The notes under the pieces were generated by a model, which saw only the letters and a list, made by a program, of their open reading frames with translations, was not told where the DNA came from and did no database searches. A program made the translations under genes and the position numbers. From the NCBI RefSeq assembly GCF_034314085.1, contig NZ_JAVIWI010000001.1, positions 62,001 to 126,000 of the forward strand: 64,000 bases of DNA, in the 5' to 3' direction. The stretch is from Undibacterium sp. 5I1 (GTDB lineage: Bacteria > Pseudomonadota > Gammaproteobacteria > Burkholderiales > Burkholderiaceae_D). Below are positions 1 through 9,447 of the stretch, piece after piece. Within the stretch, counting starts at the first letter, position 1. Every line of letters begins with the position of its first letter.

Positions 1-2760
1 CAGCGTCAATTCTGATGGATCGTAGACGTCGGTGTTGTGTGTCAGCGGGGTGGTCATTAGATACTGTGCATCGGTGTTTTTCAGGAATTCACCGACTAGC
101 TGAATATTGCGGATGTCCAGATGAGCAAATGGTTCGTCAATGAAGACAAAGCCGCCGGAACCATCTTCGGATTTCAGCAAACCGATTAGCAGGATCAGCG
201 ATTTCATCACTTGCTGACCACCAGACGCTTCGCCGTCATTCATACCGATCGGGCCTTTGCCGTCGAACTTAAATCGCACATGCAGGCCAGCTTGAGATAA
301 CTGGATGTCGTCATTCTCCAATTTGACCGGATCGGTATGGACTTCGATCCCTGCGAGTTCGCCCAACTGTTTGATGTTTTTGCTGTAAGTCTTAATCGTA
401 AACCGCAACCGGTCCATGTAGGCAGCACGGGCATTAACGGTGGCTTCTGAGGCGCGGTTATTCTGGTAGCGACGTTCGTCAGTTTCTGCCTGTCGACCTT
501 GCAGCAATGCGTTGAGCCGGACAAACTGATCCACTACTGTGGAGTCAATCTCCCAGTCTACACGCGCCAGATTATTGCCCAGACTACGCAAGCGTAATTC
601 TATCTGGTGGACGTTTTCATGTTCTGCGACTAGCTGTTGTCTGTGCTTGGCGCGCTTCCAGTTGAGGGGTAATTGATGCCAGGTCTGGCGCATGCTGGTT
701 AGCGTTTCAAAATGTCCTTTACGTTCATCTGCCAAGCGTTTTTCTGCACTACGTAATTGGGATTCTGCGTCGGCAATCGCGGCTTTAGCTTGTTCCCATT
801 TCAGATGGGCGACGGTACGTTGTTCGGTCGCTGATTTAAGCAAAGGCGAAATCTCACCAAGGCGGCTACCGACGACGATCCTTTGCTGTCTGAGAGGTTG
901 TATGTGATGGCTAGCCTCTTCAAATTCAGCGTGACGGGCGCTGAGTTCTTTTGCCGCATCGACACCGGCCAGGCGCGCTTTAAAGGCACTGATTTCGCCA
1001 GCAAGTTTGCTGATGGTAATCGTGAGCTGGTCCTCTTGCGATTGTAATCGTGGTAAAGAGCGTTGCAATGCCTCCAGCCTTTGTGTACGACCTGCACTGC
1101 CAAAACGATAGCGTGAAGCCTCGACAAACAGCGACCGACCACCACGACGTTCGCCGTGATAGGCGTCGGGTGTGATCCATTCTTGTGACTTGGATTTTGA
1201 GTCGGACTGTGATTTATTAAAACTAAGGCCGACCTCAACAGAGTCGACCATTTCAATACGTTGCAATTGCTCGATCAACCAGGCAGGGGCAGCGGCGGTG
1301 AAGTTGACTACCGATAGCAGACTTTTATCTTTGACCACCGGTGCGTGGATACGTTCTGGCACGATGAAGTGACCATAGCGTTGCTTCTCACCGACGCGAT
1401 AGGCTGCGCTGGCATCACTGGCTTTATCCAGCAAAATGACCGAGGTGTAACCGCGCAAGACACCTTCGACCGCGCCTTGCCATTTGGGATCAGTCACTTC
1501 GACGATCTCCGGCAGCATACTGTGTGAAATGCCTGCATCGTTCAAAGCACGGCGCATATTGCGTACGTTCTCAGGATCGGGCAAGGTAGCTTTGCCTTGC
1601 AAGGCGGCGATGGTTTCCAGCTCGGCTGCGATGCGGTTAGACAGCGTGTCGCGCTCTTGTTTATTGCGTGATAGTTCGGCTTCTTTTTTCTCTAAATCGT
1701 CCGCAACGTTAGCGACGTCGGCATCTGCCTCTGCCGCAAGTTTTTGCAAGCGCGCTTTTTGCTCAAGCAGACTTTCTTGCGGCTTCAGCTTAGCGTTGAT
1801 GTGTTGTAGTTTTTCGCGTAGCTGTGATTCTTCTGCTTCTAATGCTGCCTCGTGTTGCTGCGCTTCGGAGCGACTTTGTGCTTGCATTGCCAGGTTGCCA
1901 CGGCGCTCTGACAAACCGTCTTCTTGCGTTTTTAATAGACGTTTTCCATTGCGCAGACTTTGACTGGTAGCAGACGCCTGTTGCAAGGCCTCGTGATATT
2001 GCAGCGTTGGCAAAATCTCTTCCTGCAAATCACGCTTTTCTTTATTCAGACTCTCCCACTGGTGATAATTGGCTACGCGCAGACGCAGACCTTCCAGATT
2101 GGTTTTTGCGCCTTCGAGTTCGGTCTCAAAGCGCTGTAATTCTGTTTCTGTATCTCGCTGGTGGCGCTTGGCATCGTCGTAGGCGTCCAGTACTTCTTTG
2201 TCACCAAATACCTGAAAAACCAAATCCAGCAATTGACGTGGTGCGTACTCACAGAGTTTGTCTGTCTCGCCTTGTTCCAGCGCGAGAACTTTGCCCATGG
2301 CGGTCGATAAGCCCGCATGGGACAGGCGTTTCCTGTAGCTTTCTACGCCCAGCCAATCATTGGCTTCCTGAATATCTTCGATCTCGACTTTGCCGCTGCG
2401 CATCAGGTATTGACGCTTCCAGTCGCCGCCATTTTTTTGGATCTGGCAAAACAGCGTGACCTCATCCTCGTACAGGCCGGACATGCGGAAAGGACGATTA
2501 GAAATCTGCGGCCCCACCGCGCTGTTATCCACTACCGCGCGTATCCAGGCAGTTTGCTGGCCAGAGTGACGGGCGTAATGTTTGTACGAGCGCCCCATTG
2601 AACATTCGAGCCCGAACAGGGTGCGCAATGCATCCAGCAGTGTGGTTTTGCCCGAGCCGTTTTGTCCGGCAATCGTGATGATTTTGGCGTCGAGCGGGAT
2701 ATTCTTGATACGTTGCCAGTAGTCCCAATGGACCAGTTCTAGTGATTTGATATGGAACAT
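1..2760 (-). CDS. mksB: MksB-like SMC/condensin ATPase (partial, C-terminus beyond left edge)
   Basis: SMC-family ATPase of an MksBEF bacterial condensin, which loads onto and organises DNA. All 920 codons present here are in one open frame. The N-terminus has a Walker A GQNGSGKTT at about residues 29-37. A long charged Ala/Glu/Lys-rich middle region reads as coiled coil (sampled around 1680-1740). Near the edge come a signature-like EASGGQQ and a Walker B FVFIDEPFAHLD, so only a few tens of residues are probably missing. The ATG lies 5 nt after the mksE stop, last in an mksF-mksE-mksB operon. Family homology to MukB and to Wadjet JetC is established knowledge. Whether a nuclease subunit (MksG/JetD) follows lies outside the window, so a chromosome-maintenance or an anti-plasmid role cannot be separated. 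Confidence 0.8.
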   Translation of the reverse strand, partial: MFHIKSLELVHWDYWQRIKNIPLDAKIITIAGQNGSGKTTLLDALRTLFGLECSMGRSYKHYARHSGQQTAWIRAVVDNSAVGPQISNRPFRMSGLYEDEVTLFCQIQKNGGDWKRQYLMRSGKVEIEDIQEANDWLGVESYRKRLSHAGLSTAMGKVLALEQGETDKLCEYAPRQLLDLVFQVFGDKEVLDAYDDAKRHQRDTETELQRFETELEGAKTNLEGLRLRVANYHQWESLNKEKRDLQEEILPTLQYHEALQQASATSQSLRNGKRLLKTQEDGLSERRGNLAMQAQSRSEAQQHEAALEAEESQLREKLQHINAKLKPQESLLEQKARLQKLAAEADADVANVADDLEKKEAELSRNKQERDTLSNRIAAELETIAALQGKATLPDPENVRNMRRALNDAGISHSMLPEIVEVTDPKWQGAVEGVLRGYTSVILLDKASDASAAYRVGEKQRYGHFIVPERIHAPVVKDKSLLSVVNFTAAAPAWLIEQLQRIEMVDSVEVGLSFNKSQSDSKSKSQEWITPDAYHGERRGGRSLFVEASRYRFGSAGRTQRLEALQRSLPRLQSQEDQLTITISKLAGEISAFKARLAGVDAAKELSARHAEFEEASHHIQPLRQQRIVVGSRLGEISPLLKSATEQRTVAHLKWEQAKAAIADAESQLRSAEKRLADERKGHFETLTSMRQTWHQLPLNWKRAKHRQQLVAEHENVHQIELRLRSLGNNLARVDWEIDSTVVDQFVRLNALLQGRQAETDERRYQNNRASEATVNARAAYMDRLRFTIKTYSKNIKQLGELAGIEVHTDPVKLENDDIQLSQAGLHVRFKFDGKGPIGMNDGEASGGQQVMKSLILLIGLLKSEDGSGGFVFIDEPFAHLDIRNIQLVGEFLKNTDAQYLMTTPLTHNTDVYDPSELTL

Positions 2761-2765
2761 GTGGC

Positions 2766-3503
2766 TTATTCTTCTACGGAGGTATTGTTATCGATGACTG
2801 GCTCGTCAGGGTCTGCGCTGGTGGCTGCATCGTTAGCTGCACTGATTGGCGCCATGGGTTCAATCAGCGCAGGTGTGCGTACTGGAATTTTGAAGATGTC
2901 CGACAGCGCACCATTGATGATGCGGTCTTTTAACGTGTCGGTATCCATCATCAGATCGAGCAACGGACCTTCGACGATCAGATCGGCTTTACGCTCCACA
3001 AAACCATAACGTACAAGCTGGCCGAGATTCATATCCATACGGGTTTTTTTACCGAGCTTCTCGCCAAAGTCAGCTAATAGTGCACGGTAAGAAATACCGA
3101 TGGAGGTATCTTCTGCGCGTGGCATAGGCTTATCTTTGCCGAACATATCGTTTTGATTTTCTTCGGCGAGTTGGTGTGCTTCTTGCCGTTCACGCTTAGG
3201 CAAAATAATCAGCGACCATAAGACAACTAGCAGCGCAACACCATCACGTGCCAGGCTAAAATTATTGTTCTGCCAGGTTTCTCTGGTGCCGAATACTTTG
3301 GATTCGCTATCACGGGTGAGTGCCAGCGTGACGTGATCGGCGTAGACGTTGTCGATAAACTTCATACCGCAGGCTTTTAACCGGGCATCCACATCGGCGC
3401 GAAATAATTCGTCCGAGAGGGCGCGCTTGACGAGCTTGTCTTCACGGCGCAGGGTTTGATGCGCGAGCAGGCGGGCGATCAGGAATTGTGCATCTTCTGT
3501 CAT
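2766..3503 (-). CDS. mksE: Condensin subunit MksE-like
   Basis: 245-residue acidic protein of the MukE/MksE/JetB type, the winged-helix partner that bridges the kleisin and the SMC heads. The length fits MksE (about 230-250). The assignment rests mainly on position between a kleisin-like and an SMC gene, and on the alpha/beta composition with a helical C-terminal third; there is no catalytic motif to check. Its ATG overlaps the stop of the upstream gene by 4 bp (ATGA), implying translational coupling. The last 35 residues are Ala/Pro-rich and acidic and look disordered. It is the middle gene of the operon. Confidence 0.75.
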   Translation of the reverse strand: MTEDAQFLIARLLAHQTLRREDKLVKRALSDELFRADVDARLKACGMKFIDNVYADHVTLALTRDSESKVFGTRETWQNNNFSLARDGVALLVVLWSLIILPKRERQEAHQLAEENQNDMFGKDKPMPRAEDTSIGISYRALLADFGEKLGKKTRMDMNLGQLVRYGFVERKADLIVEGPLLDLMMDTDTLKDRIINGALSDIFKIPVRTPALIEPMAPISAANDAATSADPDEPVIDNNTSVEE

Positions 3504-4963
3504 TCTTGCGTACTCGATTGGGTTGGAACTGGGATTGAAACTGGAGTCGATGCTGGAGCCGATGCTGGAGTCGACACGACTACTTTAGCGGATTGATTTA
3601 CCGGACTTAATACCGTCAGGCTGGCGACTGACATTGCAGAAATAGACGGATCAGATACCCGCTGCATTTTGTCTTTGGAATTAAATTCCAGTGGTAGTCG
3701 CGCCAGGGCTGCGGTTGCGCCTTGCAATGCAGATTCGTTCACATCACCCAGCAGCGGTAATAGCGATGCACGATACGAGGCGATGGCAAAACTCGACGGC
3801 AGTAATAAATCCTGTAGCGGCACCGGTTTAGTAGCTTGCTGGTGTTCGGTGTTGCTTAGTTGGCTAAGTTGGCTTATTTGACTTAGGCGGTCTAAGCGAT
3901 CCAGCCAATGATCAAGTTCCAGCAGCGCATCGCTGGCTTCATTGGCGATCTCTGGCGCATTCTCGCCAGTGGGCAAAATGTTAGCAACCGCGGACAGGCG
4001 ATTGGTCAGTAATTCGCTCTCTGCTACGTCTATGATTTCTGATGGCGTAATAAACAGCGGCGTCATCGGGTATGCCAAGGCATCATCCGCCAGCGAGGCC
4101 AGATCAGGGTATTGCAACAACCAGGTTTTAATATCGGTAGTGGACAGACCAGATTGTCCGAGGTGCACGCGCTGACGTTCGATCTGGTTGAGCGCACGTG
4201 AAAACATACCTTGCATATTTAGCAGCGCGCTCTGGGCACGCCCGATCGCTTGCGCCGCTCTGTGCGTTGCCGAGTCGGCCCGGCTGTCGTTGGTGATCGC
4301 ATGAATGATCTGCGAGCCCTTTTCTACCCAATCGCATGCGGTATGCCATTTCTGTTGCGCGGTACGGAGCTGGAATTCTGAGCCTGATGCAATCGCATCA
4401 GAAAATTCTTCCGTCAGTTCGATCAGGCGACCCAGCAGATGATGCAACTGCTCAACCGACACGCCACCGACCGCTTGTGCGCCTGCAACTTGGGTCAGCA
4501 TGTAGCTCATCTCGGCTTCGTCACCTTGTTGCTCAGCCTGATTCTCAGCTTGTAATAAGGACGACAAGGCCGCCAGTACATTACGAGCGGTTGGTGTGAT
4601 TCTATACACCGACTGAGCTGCATCCCAGGCCAACAGTCCATGAGAGCGCAAACGCGTGAGGATGGTTTCTAAGCGGTCAGGGTCAATATAGCCCAGCTTG
4701 GCATTGATATCGGCACGCGACAGCGACGGCGTGTCGACATCGGCAGCGAGTTCGCGCAACACCAGCAAACGCAACATGACATTGTTAAAGCCGCCATGGA
4801 ATAAGGCAGTAAAAGCCTGTAGCAGCGGCTGCGCACGTCGCAAAGGGAAAATAGGAGATACGTCATCGGGGCTGATGCCCGGCCGAAAAAACGACTGAAG
4901 CGCGTCGTCATCTTCGCTAATCTGTTCAGTTGCTTTATGTGTATCGTGGGTAAAATTTTGCAT
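3500..4963 (-). CDS. mksF: Kleisin-like condensin subunit MksF
   Basis: About 487 residues, first gene of the condensin operon. The N-terminal ~150 residues look like a winged-helix region, the centre is helical and Gln/Ala-rich, and the C-terminus is a low-complexity Pro/Ala/Ser/Thr tail encoded by short imperfect repeats near 3530-3575. A second short repeat (Leu-Ser-Gln triplets) lies near 3845-3880. I chose the ATG at 4963; the frame stays open to a TTG at 4990 but that adds only nine residues. A purine-rich AGAAGG lies 10-12 nt upstream of 4963. Kleisins are poorly conserved, so the function is inferred from size, helical character and the downstream MksE/SMC genes. Confidence 0.72.
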   Translation of the reverse strand: MQNFTHDTHKATEQISEDDDALQSFFRPGISPDDVSPIFPLRRAQPLLQAFTALFHGGFNNVMLRLLVLRELAADVDTPSLSRADINAKLGYIDPDRLETILTRLRSHGLLAWDAAQSVYRITPTARNVLAALSSLLQAENQAEQQGDEAEMSYMLTQVAGAQAVGGVSVEQLHHLLGRLIELTEEFSDAIASGSEFQLRTAQQKWHTACDWVEKGSQIIHAITNDSRADSATHRAAQAIGRAQSALLNMQGMFSRALNQIERQRVHLGQSGLSTTDIKTWLLQYPDLASLADDALAYPMTPLFITPSEIIDVAESELLTNRLSAVANILPTGENAPEIANEASDALLELDHWLDRLDRLSQISQLSQLSNTEHQQATKPVPLQDLLLPSSFAIASYRASLLPLLGDVNESALQGATAALARLPLEFNSKDKMQRVSDPSISAMSVASLTVLSPVNQSAKVVVSTPASAPASTPVSIPVPTQSSTQE

Positions 4964-5074
4964 GCCGCATTTTACCTTCTCGCGTGACAATTTAGTATTG
5001 TTAAGAAGTTATGTATTGAATAGTATCGTTATCCGAAAGAGCCTGGCTCTTTGCCGGGATTCGAGAATTTTATG

Positions 5075-5165
5075 GAAATATCATGGATATATACTGGTTA
5101 GTAGTATATTTTATTGTCCATGTATTAATTGGGGATTAAGTGGTATTTGACTACATACTCCCAAA
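5075..5165 (-). repeat. Dispersed palindromic repeat family 1, degenerate copy
   Basis: On the minus strand this reads GGGAGTATG, then CCCCA-N9-TGGAC followed by AATAAAATATAC, matching the core of the better copies at 9345, 23619, 29511, 37308 and 60661. The outer arms have decayed. It lies in the divergent gap between mksF and msrA. Confidence 0.5.
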
Positions 5166-5212
5166 AAAAGTAGTTTTACTTGAATTTTAAAAAACCTCTT
5201 AATCATCGCAGA

Positions 5213-5383
5213 TCAAATTTTCTCACCATCAGCCACTTGCTTATCAGCCCAATCGGGCAATATAGATTGCAGCTTAGTGCCGTAAAAAACGCATTGTTCC
5301 ACCGGAAAATCCGGCTTGAATGCGGCTTGCAATGAAATGTAAGAAAATAGCCCGTCGTCCGACCAATCATCAATATCGCAAGC
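5213..5383 (-). pseudogene. Possible C-terminal gene remnant
   Basis: A 56-codon open stretch on the minus strand, bounded by TGA at both ends, translates to a balanced acidic sequence with aromatic residues (contains [11 protein letters not shown] and LPDWADKQ). It reads like real protein but has no ATG or GTG near its beginning. It could be the surviving 3' end of a decayed gene, or a short gene with an unusual start. I do not recognise a family. The rest of this 475-bp gap holds the repeat above and AT-rich sequence. Confidence 0.3.
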
Positions 5384-5438
5384 TCATTGCAAATTCATCG
5401 CAAACCGACTGCAAATTCGACCTCAAAAAGGAAAAATC

Positions 5439-5987
5439 ATGACTTTATATTCATCGCCTGCAACCAGCGTCGCTACTTTGGGTGGCGGCTGTTTTTGGTG
5501 TACAGAGGCCGTATTCCAGCAAATCCGCGGCGTGTTAAAGGTGGAATCTGGCTATAGCGGCGGCGCCAACCCCAATCCGACTTATGAGCAAATTTGTACC
5601 GGACGCACCGGTCATGCAGAAGTTGTCAGGTTGAGTTTTGATCCTGCGGTCATCAGTTATCGTGAGTTGCTGGAGATTTTTTTCACGATTCATGATCCGA
5701 CGACATTAAACCGTCAGGGTAATGATGCAGGTACCCAATATCGCTCAGTGATTTACTTCCATGACGATGAGCAAAAAGTCATTGCACAGGACGTTATTAA
5801 AGGGATGAAAGCCGTTTGGGACGATCCTATCGTCACTGAGTTGACTGCCGCGCCGACGTTTTATCTGGCGGAGGCTTATCACCAGAATTACTTTAAGCAG
5901 CACCCCGAGCAAGGCTATTGCTCGTTTGTGGTAGCGCCTAAAGTGGCGAAGGCGCGCAAGCTTTTTTCTAGCAAGCTTATAGGTTAA
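5439..5987 (+). CDS. msrA: Peptide methionine sulfoxide reductase MsrA (copy 1)
   Basis: Reduces the S-epimer of methionine sulfoxide in proteins, using thioredoxin. 182 residues, usual MsrA length. The catalytic motif GGGCFWC has its Cys at residue 18. GTGHAEVV-type and QYRSVIY motifs follow, and a candidate resolving Cys is at about 161 (GYCSF). No signal peptide, so cytoplasmic. The start is fixed by an AAAGGAAAA ribosome-binding site just upstream. Direct repeats of TGCAAATTC lie in the 60 bp before the gene. A terminator follows at 6052. A closely related second msrA lies 1.1 kb downstream on the same strand. Confidence 0.95.
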   Translation: MTLYSSPATSVATLGGGCFWCTEAVFQQIRGVLKVESGYSGGANPNPTYEQICTGRTGHAEVVRLSFDPAVISYRELLEIFFTIHDPTTLNRQGNDAGTQYRSVIYFHDDEQKVIAQDVIKGMKAVWDDPIVTELTAAPTFYLAEAYHQNYFKQHPEQGYCSFVVAPKVAKARKLFSSKLIG

Positions 5988-6051
5988 GTTTATTGAATAA
6001 GCTCGACAAACCCTAGTATTCACACTTCACTATTACCGGTAGTGTCCTTAG

Positions 6052-6078
6052 CCTCATGTTCTGCATGAGGTTTTTTTT
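6052..6078 (+). terminator. Rho-independent terminator after msrA copy 1
   Basis: Perfect 7-bp stem CCTCATG/CATGAGG with a 5-nt loop, followed directly by eight T. It sits 65 bp after the msrA stop. It is oriented to end the plus-strand transcript. Confidence 0.75.
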
Positions 6079-6106
6079 CGCCGCTGAGTCAGTGTGCTTT
6101 CGGATG

Positions 6107-6883
6107 CTAGCGGGATTTTTTATTTTTCTTTTGCTCATGCTGCTCGATATAGTCTTTTCTGACCAGAGACTTAAATTGTTTTGGCAGCCACGGCCGTGCA
6201 GCCAGCATAAAACTGATGCGGTGTTTTTCTTCAAACGGCAGCTTGGCATCTTCCTGATGCTGCTCTGAGAATTCACGGGCGACTTGTTTCAAGCGATTGA
6301 GCAGCGCAGCGACTGATTGCTTGGAGAGCATCACGTTCACCAGGCGCATGATTTCATGCTCGCCATCAAAATTGGATTCCAGATATTCCGCATAAGCTTG
6401 ATCGCGGAAATTACTTTGGATAGGGCCATTCGGTATCCAGCGGAAAGTACGTGCAACCAGTAACTTTACCCGGTTATTTGGTAGCAATTCTAAAAACCCA
6501 ATTTTATCCAGACGCAACAAATGTTTGACCACTTCAATTTCTGAAATGTCATAAATGCGTGTCATTTGCTCTACCGTCAGCAAATTCAGCGCCGATACCG
6601 CGACGATAAATTTTTTTGGATCGCTGATGATTTCTTTTTCCTGATCGAAGGTCAGTTCTGAGATTAAGGGTTCTTCATTCGATGCCAGCGCCAGATCGCG
6701 CAGGCTGATCTCGGTCGCTTGCAGGATTTCATCCAACCGTTGCAGCGTAAAGTTCTTTTGGGCAAACATCCGCTTGACGCTGGCCTCTGATATGTCAATC
6801 CGGGCTGCCAGATCGGCGTAAGTGATACTTCTGGCCTCCAGTTCGCGTTTTAAGGCATCAATTAACAGGCTGGCTTTGAGCAT
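6107..6883 (-). CDS. Helix-turn-helix (XRE-type) transcriptional regulator
   Basis: 258-residue protein. The N-terminus holds a Cro/C1-type helix-turn-helix (about residues 8-65: ITYADLAARIDISEASVKRM, then QRLDEILQ). A long alpha-helical C-terminal region follows and ends in a Lys-rich tail. No metal or ligand motif is recognisable. I start at the ATG at 6883; the frame extends 15 residues upstream but those are hydrophobic and lie in the promoter region. It is transcribed away from msrA copy 2, with a 222-bp shared upstream region, and faces msrA copy 1. A role in controlling one or both msrA genes is inference from position only. Confidence 0.75.
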   Translation of the reverse strand: MLKASLLIDALKRELEARSITYADLAARIDISEASVKRMFAQKNFTLQRLDEILQATEISLRDLALASNEEPLISELTFDQEKEIISDPKKFIVAVSALNLLTVEQMTRIYDISEIEVVKHLLRLDKIGFLELLPNNRVKLLVARTFRWIPNGPIQSNFRDQAYAEYLESNFDGEHEIMRLVNVMLSKQSVAALLNRLKQVAREFSEQHQEDAKLPFEEKHRISFMLAARPWLPKQFKSLVRKDYIEQHEQKKNKKSR

Positions 6884-7105
6884 AAAATTCTCAACAATGT
6901 AAAAGAGTATTAAAAAATGATACACCAAGCGACCCCAGCCGCAACTCTTTGTTTATGTATTGATCACTTTCTTTGTTGACTTGATAATCCACTCCGTCGC
7001 TTAAATAGAGCTATGTATTTAGATACTGTTTATGGCGATCATTTCGTAAGAAACAGAGTCAGTCAGTATCTGTAGCGATTATAGAGAATTCAAGGGGGAA
7101 ACAAC

Positions 7106-7636
7106 ATGGGATTAGAAACGATCATTTTTGGCGGCGGCTGCTTTTGGTGTACTGAGGCCGTATTTCAGCAAATTCGCGGGATTAAGAATGTTGAGCCTGG
7201 TTATGCCGGCGGACACGTCGATTTTCCTACATATGAAGATATTTGCGAAGGCGATACGGGGCATGCCGAAGTAGTGCGTCTGACGTTTGATACTGATGTA
7301 GTGAGCTTGCATGCTCTGCTAGAGATTTTTTTCACTATCCATGACCCTACCAGCATCAACCGCCAGGGCAGCGATGTGGGTAGTCAATACCGTTCAGTAA
7401 TTTATTGTGAATCTGAACATCAAATGAAACTGGCGGCACAAGCTGTGATTGATGTTGCACCTAACTGGAATGCGCCCATCGTCACTGAAGTAGCGATGGC
7501 ACCTGTGTTTTATCCGGCAGAAGACTATCATCATAATTATTTTAAGATGAACAAACACCAGCGCTATTGCACGATAGTGGTAGCGCCAAAAGTAGATAAA
7601 GCACGCAAATTTTTCTCAGGCAAACTGGTTGCTTGA
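7106..7636 (+). CDS. msrA: Peptide methionine sulfoxide reductase MsrA (copy 2)
   Basis: 176 residues, cytoplasmic, same family as the gene at 5439 and clearly paralogous along its whole length. Catalytic GGGCFWC has Cys at residue 12 and a candidate resolving Cys at about 155 (RYCTI). A GGGGG-containing purine run (aagggggaaac) serves as ribosome-binding site. Differences are concentrated after the catalytic loop (for example HVDFPTYED against the copy 1 NPNPTYEQ). Presumably this was a tandem duplication before or after insertion of the regulator gene. The upstream region shared with the regulator is AT-rich. Confidence 0.95.
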   Translation: MGLETIIFGGGCFWCTEAVFQQIRGIKNVEPGYAGGHVDFPTYEDICEGDTGHAEVVRLTFDTDVVSLHALLEIFFTIHDPTSINRQGSDVGSQYRSVIYCESEHQMKLAAQAVIDVAPNWNAPIVTEVAMAPVFYPAEDYHHNYFKMNKHQRYCTIVVAPKVDKARKFFSGKLVA

Positions 7637-7671
7637 TTGAGCTTGAATGAGTTGCTTTACTCTAATCAATG

Positions 7672-8307
7672 TCAGGGCTGCAAGCGGCTAATCGCCCATG
7701 TCCCATCTGCATGTTTGGTATAAACAATCCGATCATGCAGACGCGAGCTGCGACCTTGCCAGAACTCTAGTCGCTCCGGCTGCAAGCGATAACCACCCCA
7801 ATGCTCGGGGCGCGGCGGTTGTTCACCAGCTTGTTCCACGACTTCTGCCATGCGGGTTTCCAGCAACTTCCGGCTATCTACTTCTGCACTTTGTTGTGAC
7901 GCAATCGCGCCGTGGCGACTTCCCAAAGGGCGGCTATGAAAATAGCGATCACTTTCTTCTGCTGACATCTTTTCTACTCTGCCTTCGATTCTGACCTGTC
8001 TCTCCAAGACGACCCAATGGAAGAGTAAGGCGGCATAAGGATTGACATCCAGATCATGTCCTTTCTTGCTCGCATAATTGGTAAACCAGCAAAAGCCACG
8101 TTGATCAAATTCTTTAACTAAAACGATACGGGAGGAAGGACGACCCTGGGCATTGACGGTTGCCAGACTCATCGCGTTCGGTTCTGCCACATCGGCGTTT
8201 AATGCCTGCTCAAACCAGACCGAAAATTGCTGTATCGGGTCGCTGGCGACTTCTGATTTGGACAAACTGGCATGCTGATAATCTTTACGTAAATGAGCGA
8301 TAGACAT
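7672..8307 (-). CDS. pdxH: Pyridoxamine/pyridoxine 5'-phosphate oxidase
   Basis: FMN enzyme that oxidises PNP or PMP to pyridoxal 5'-phosphate, the last step of B6 synthesis and salvage. 211 residues, full length. Visible family motifs: an N-terminal LRKDY, the FMN-binding segment around [21 protein letters not shown], the [13 protein letters not shown] loop, and the C-terminal [17 protein letters not shown] with RLHDRI. The gene converges on msrA copy 2, leaving only 35 bp between stops. It is divergent from tcdA with 154 bp between starts. Confidence 0.95.
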   Translation of the reverse strand: MSIAHLRKDYQHASLSKSEVASDPIQQFSVWFEQALNADVAEPNAMSLATVNAQGRPSSRIVLVKEFDQRGFCWFTNYASKKGHDLDVNPYAALLFHWVVLERQVRIEGRVEKMSAEESDRYFHSRPLGSRHGAIASQQSAEVDSRKLLETRMAEVVEQAGEQPPRPEHWGGYRLQPERLEFWQGRSSRLHDRIVYTKHADGTWAISRLQP

Positions 8308-8461
8308 GTTGATTCCTTGAATAATATGGATGCTAAGCAGAACATCATCGGTAAAAAATTATCCTCTATTTAGCGCCAAGTCGCTTGCGCTGTATCAAAC
8401 AAACCGGATTGTTCTAAAGCATCTTGTAAAATGGCGAGATATCTATTTTGAGTAAATCCCC

Positions 8462-9280
8462 ATGCAAGAACAGTTAGAAGTTGATTTTGAACGTCGTTTT
8501 GGCGGTATCGCCCGCCTATATGGCAGCGCGGGACTAGAGCGCTTTAAACAAGCGCATATTTGTGTGATTGGTGTCGGTGGTGTGGGTTCCTGGGTGGTGG
8601 AGGCGCTAGCGCGTAGTGCGATCGGCCAGATCACGATGATCGATCTGGACAATGTGGCCGAGTCCAATATCAATCGGCAAATACAAGCAACCAGCGAGAC
8701 CATTGGTAAAGCCAAAGTCACCGCGCTGGCGGAGCGGATTGCACAAATCAATCCATTTTGTACTGTCCATGAAATCGAAGATTTCATCGCGCCTGATAAT
8801 TTGACGCAGATGATAGGCGCTCATCAGTTTGACTATGTGATCGATGCGATTGATAACGTCAAAGCAAAAACTGCGCTGATCGCTTATTGCCGCGAGCATG
8901 CTGTACCGCTGATCACGATTGGCGCCGCGGGCGGGCAGACTGATCCGGGCAAAATTGAAATACGGGATTTATCCCGCACCGAGCAAGAACCTTTGCTGGC
9001 ATTGGTGCGCAAACGCTTGCGCCAAAATCACGGTTTTCCACGCGGAGCAAAAAGTAAATTTGGGATTGATGCGGTGTTCTCGATGGAGGCATTGAGCATG
9101 CCCGAGACGGTAGAAGCGTGCGAGGTCGGGGATACGTTAGCTGGCAATCCGGGCACGAACAGTGTCGCTGCTGTTACTGGATTAAACTGCGCTGGCTTTG
9201 GGTCTTCTATCGTCGTGACTGCGTCGTTTGGTTTGATGGCAGTGGCGCATGTACTGCGCAAATTGGCTGGATTAGGTTAA
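8462..9280 (+). CDS. tcdA: tRNA threonylcarbamoyladenosine dehydratase (TcdA/CsdL)
   Basis: E1-like ThiF/MoeB-family enzyme that converts t6A37 of tRNA to the cyclic form ct6A using ATP. 272 residues. The nucleotide-binding loop IGVGGVGSWVVEAL starts near residue 36. The DLDNVAESNINRQ motif follows, and the family-typical AVTGLNCAGFGS segment lies near the C-terminus. No Cys pairs for zinc are evident. No signal peptide. Transcribed alone; the next gene downstream is on the other strand. Confidence 0.92.
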   Translation: MQEQLEVDFERRFGGIARLYGSAGLERFKQAHICVIGVGGVGSWVVEALARSAIGQITMIDLDNVAESNINRQIQATSETIGKAKVTALAERIAQINPFCTVHEIEDFIAPDNLTQMIGAHQFDYVIDAIDNVKAKTALIAYCREHAVPLITIGAAGGQTDPGKIEIRDLSRTEQEPLLALVRKRLRQNHGFPRGAKSKFGIDAVFSMEALSMPETVEACEVGDTLAGNPGTNSVAAVTGLNCAGFGSSIVVTASFGLMAVAHVLRKLAGLG

Positions 9281-9344
9281 GAAATTATCACATTGGATAT
9301 GGGGTTTTTAGAATTTCTCCGGCGTGAATTTTTTAGGTATATTT

Positions 9345-9428
9345 AATATACTCCCCTTATTTTTATTGAAAATTGACAAATTGTCCAAGGAATATATGGA
9401 CGCTTGAAATATACATGGTGGGAGTATT
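9345..9428. repeat. Dispersed palindromic repeat family 1
   Basis: Outer arms AATATACTCCCC and GGTGGGAGTATT, core GTCCA-N9-TGGAC at 9383-9401, then GAAATATAC. About 84 bp in the gap between the convergent tcdA transcript and the small ORF after guaC. Confidence 0.75.
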
Positions 9429-9447
9429 TATTTCTTCCCGCGCTGCG

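Noticed and set aside
1484..1963. Long plus-strand Ser/Cys-rich frame opposite mksB
   Set aside because: It is the antisense of the Ala/Glu-rich coiled coil of the SMC protein. Such regions produce open Ser/Cys/Ala-rich shadow frames.
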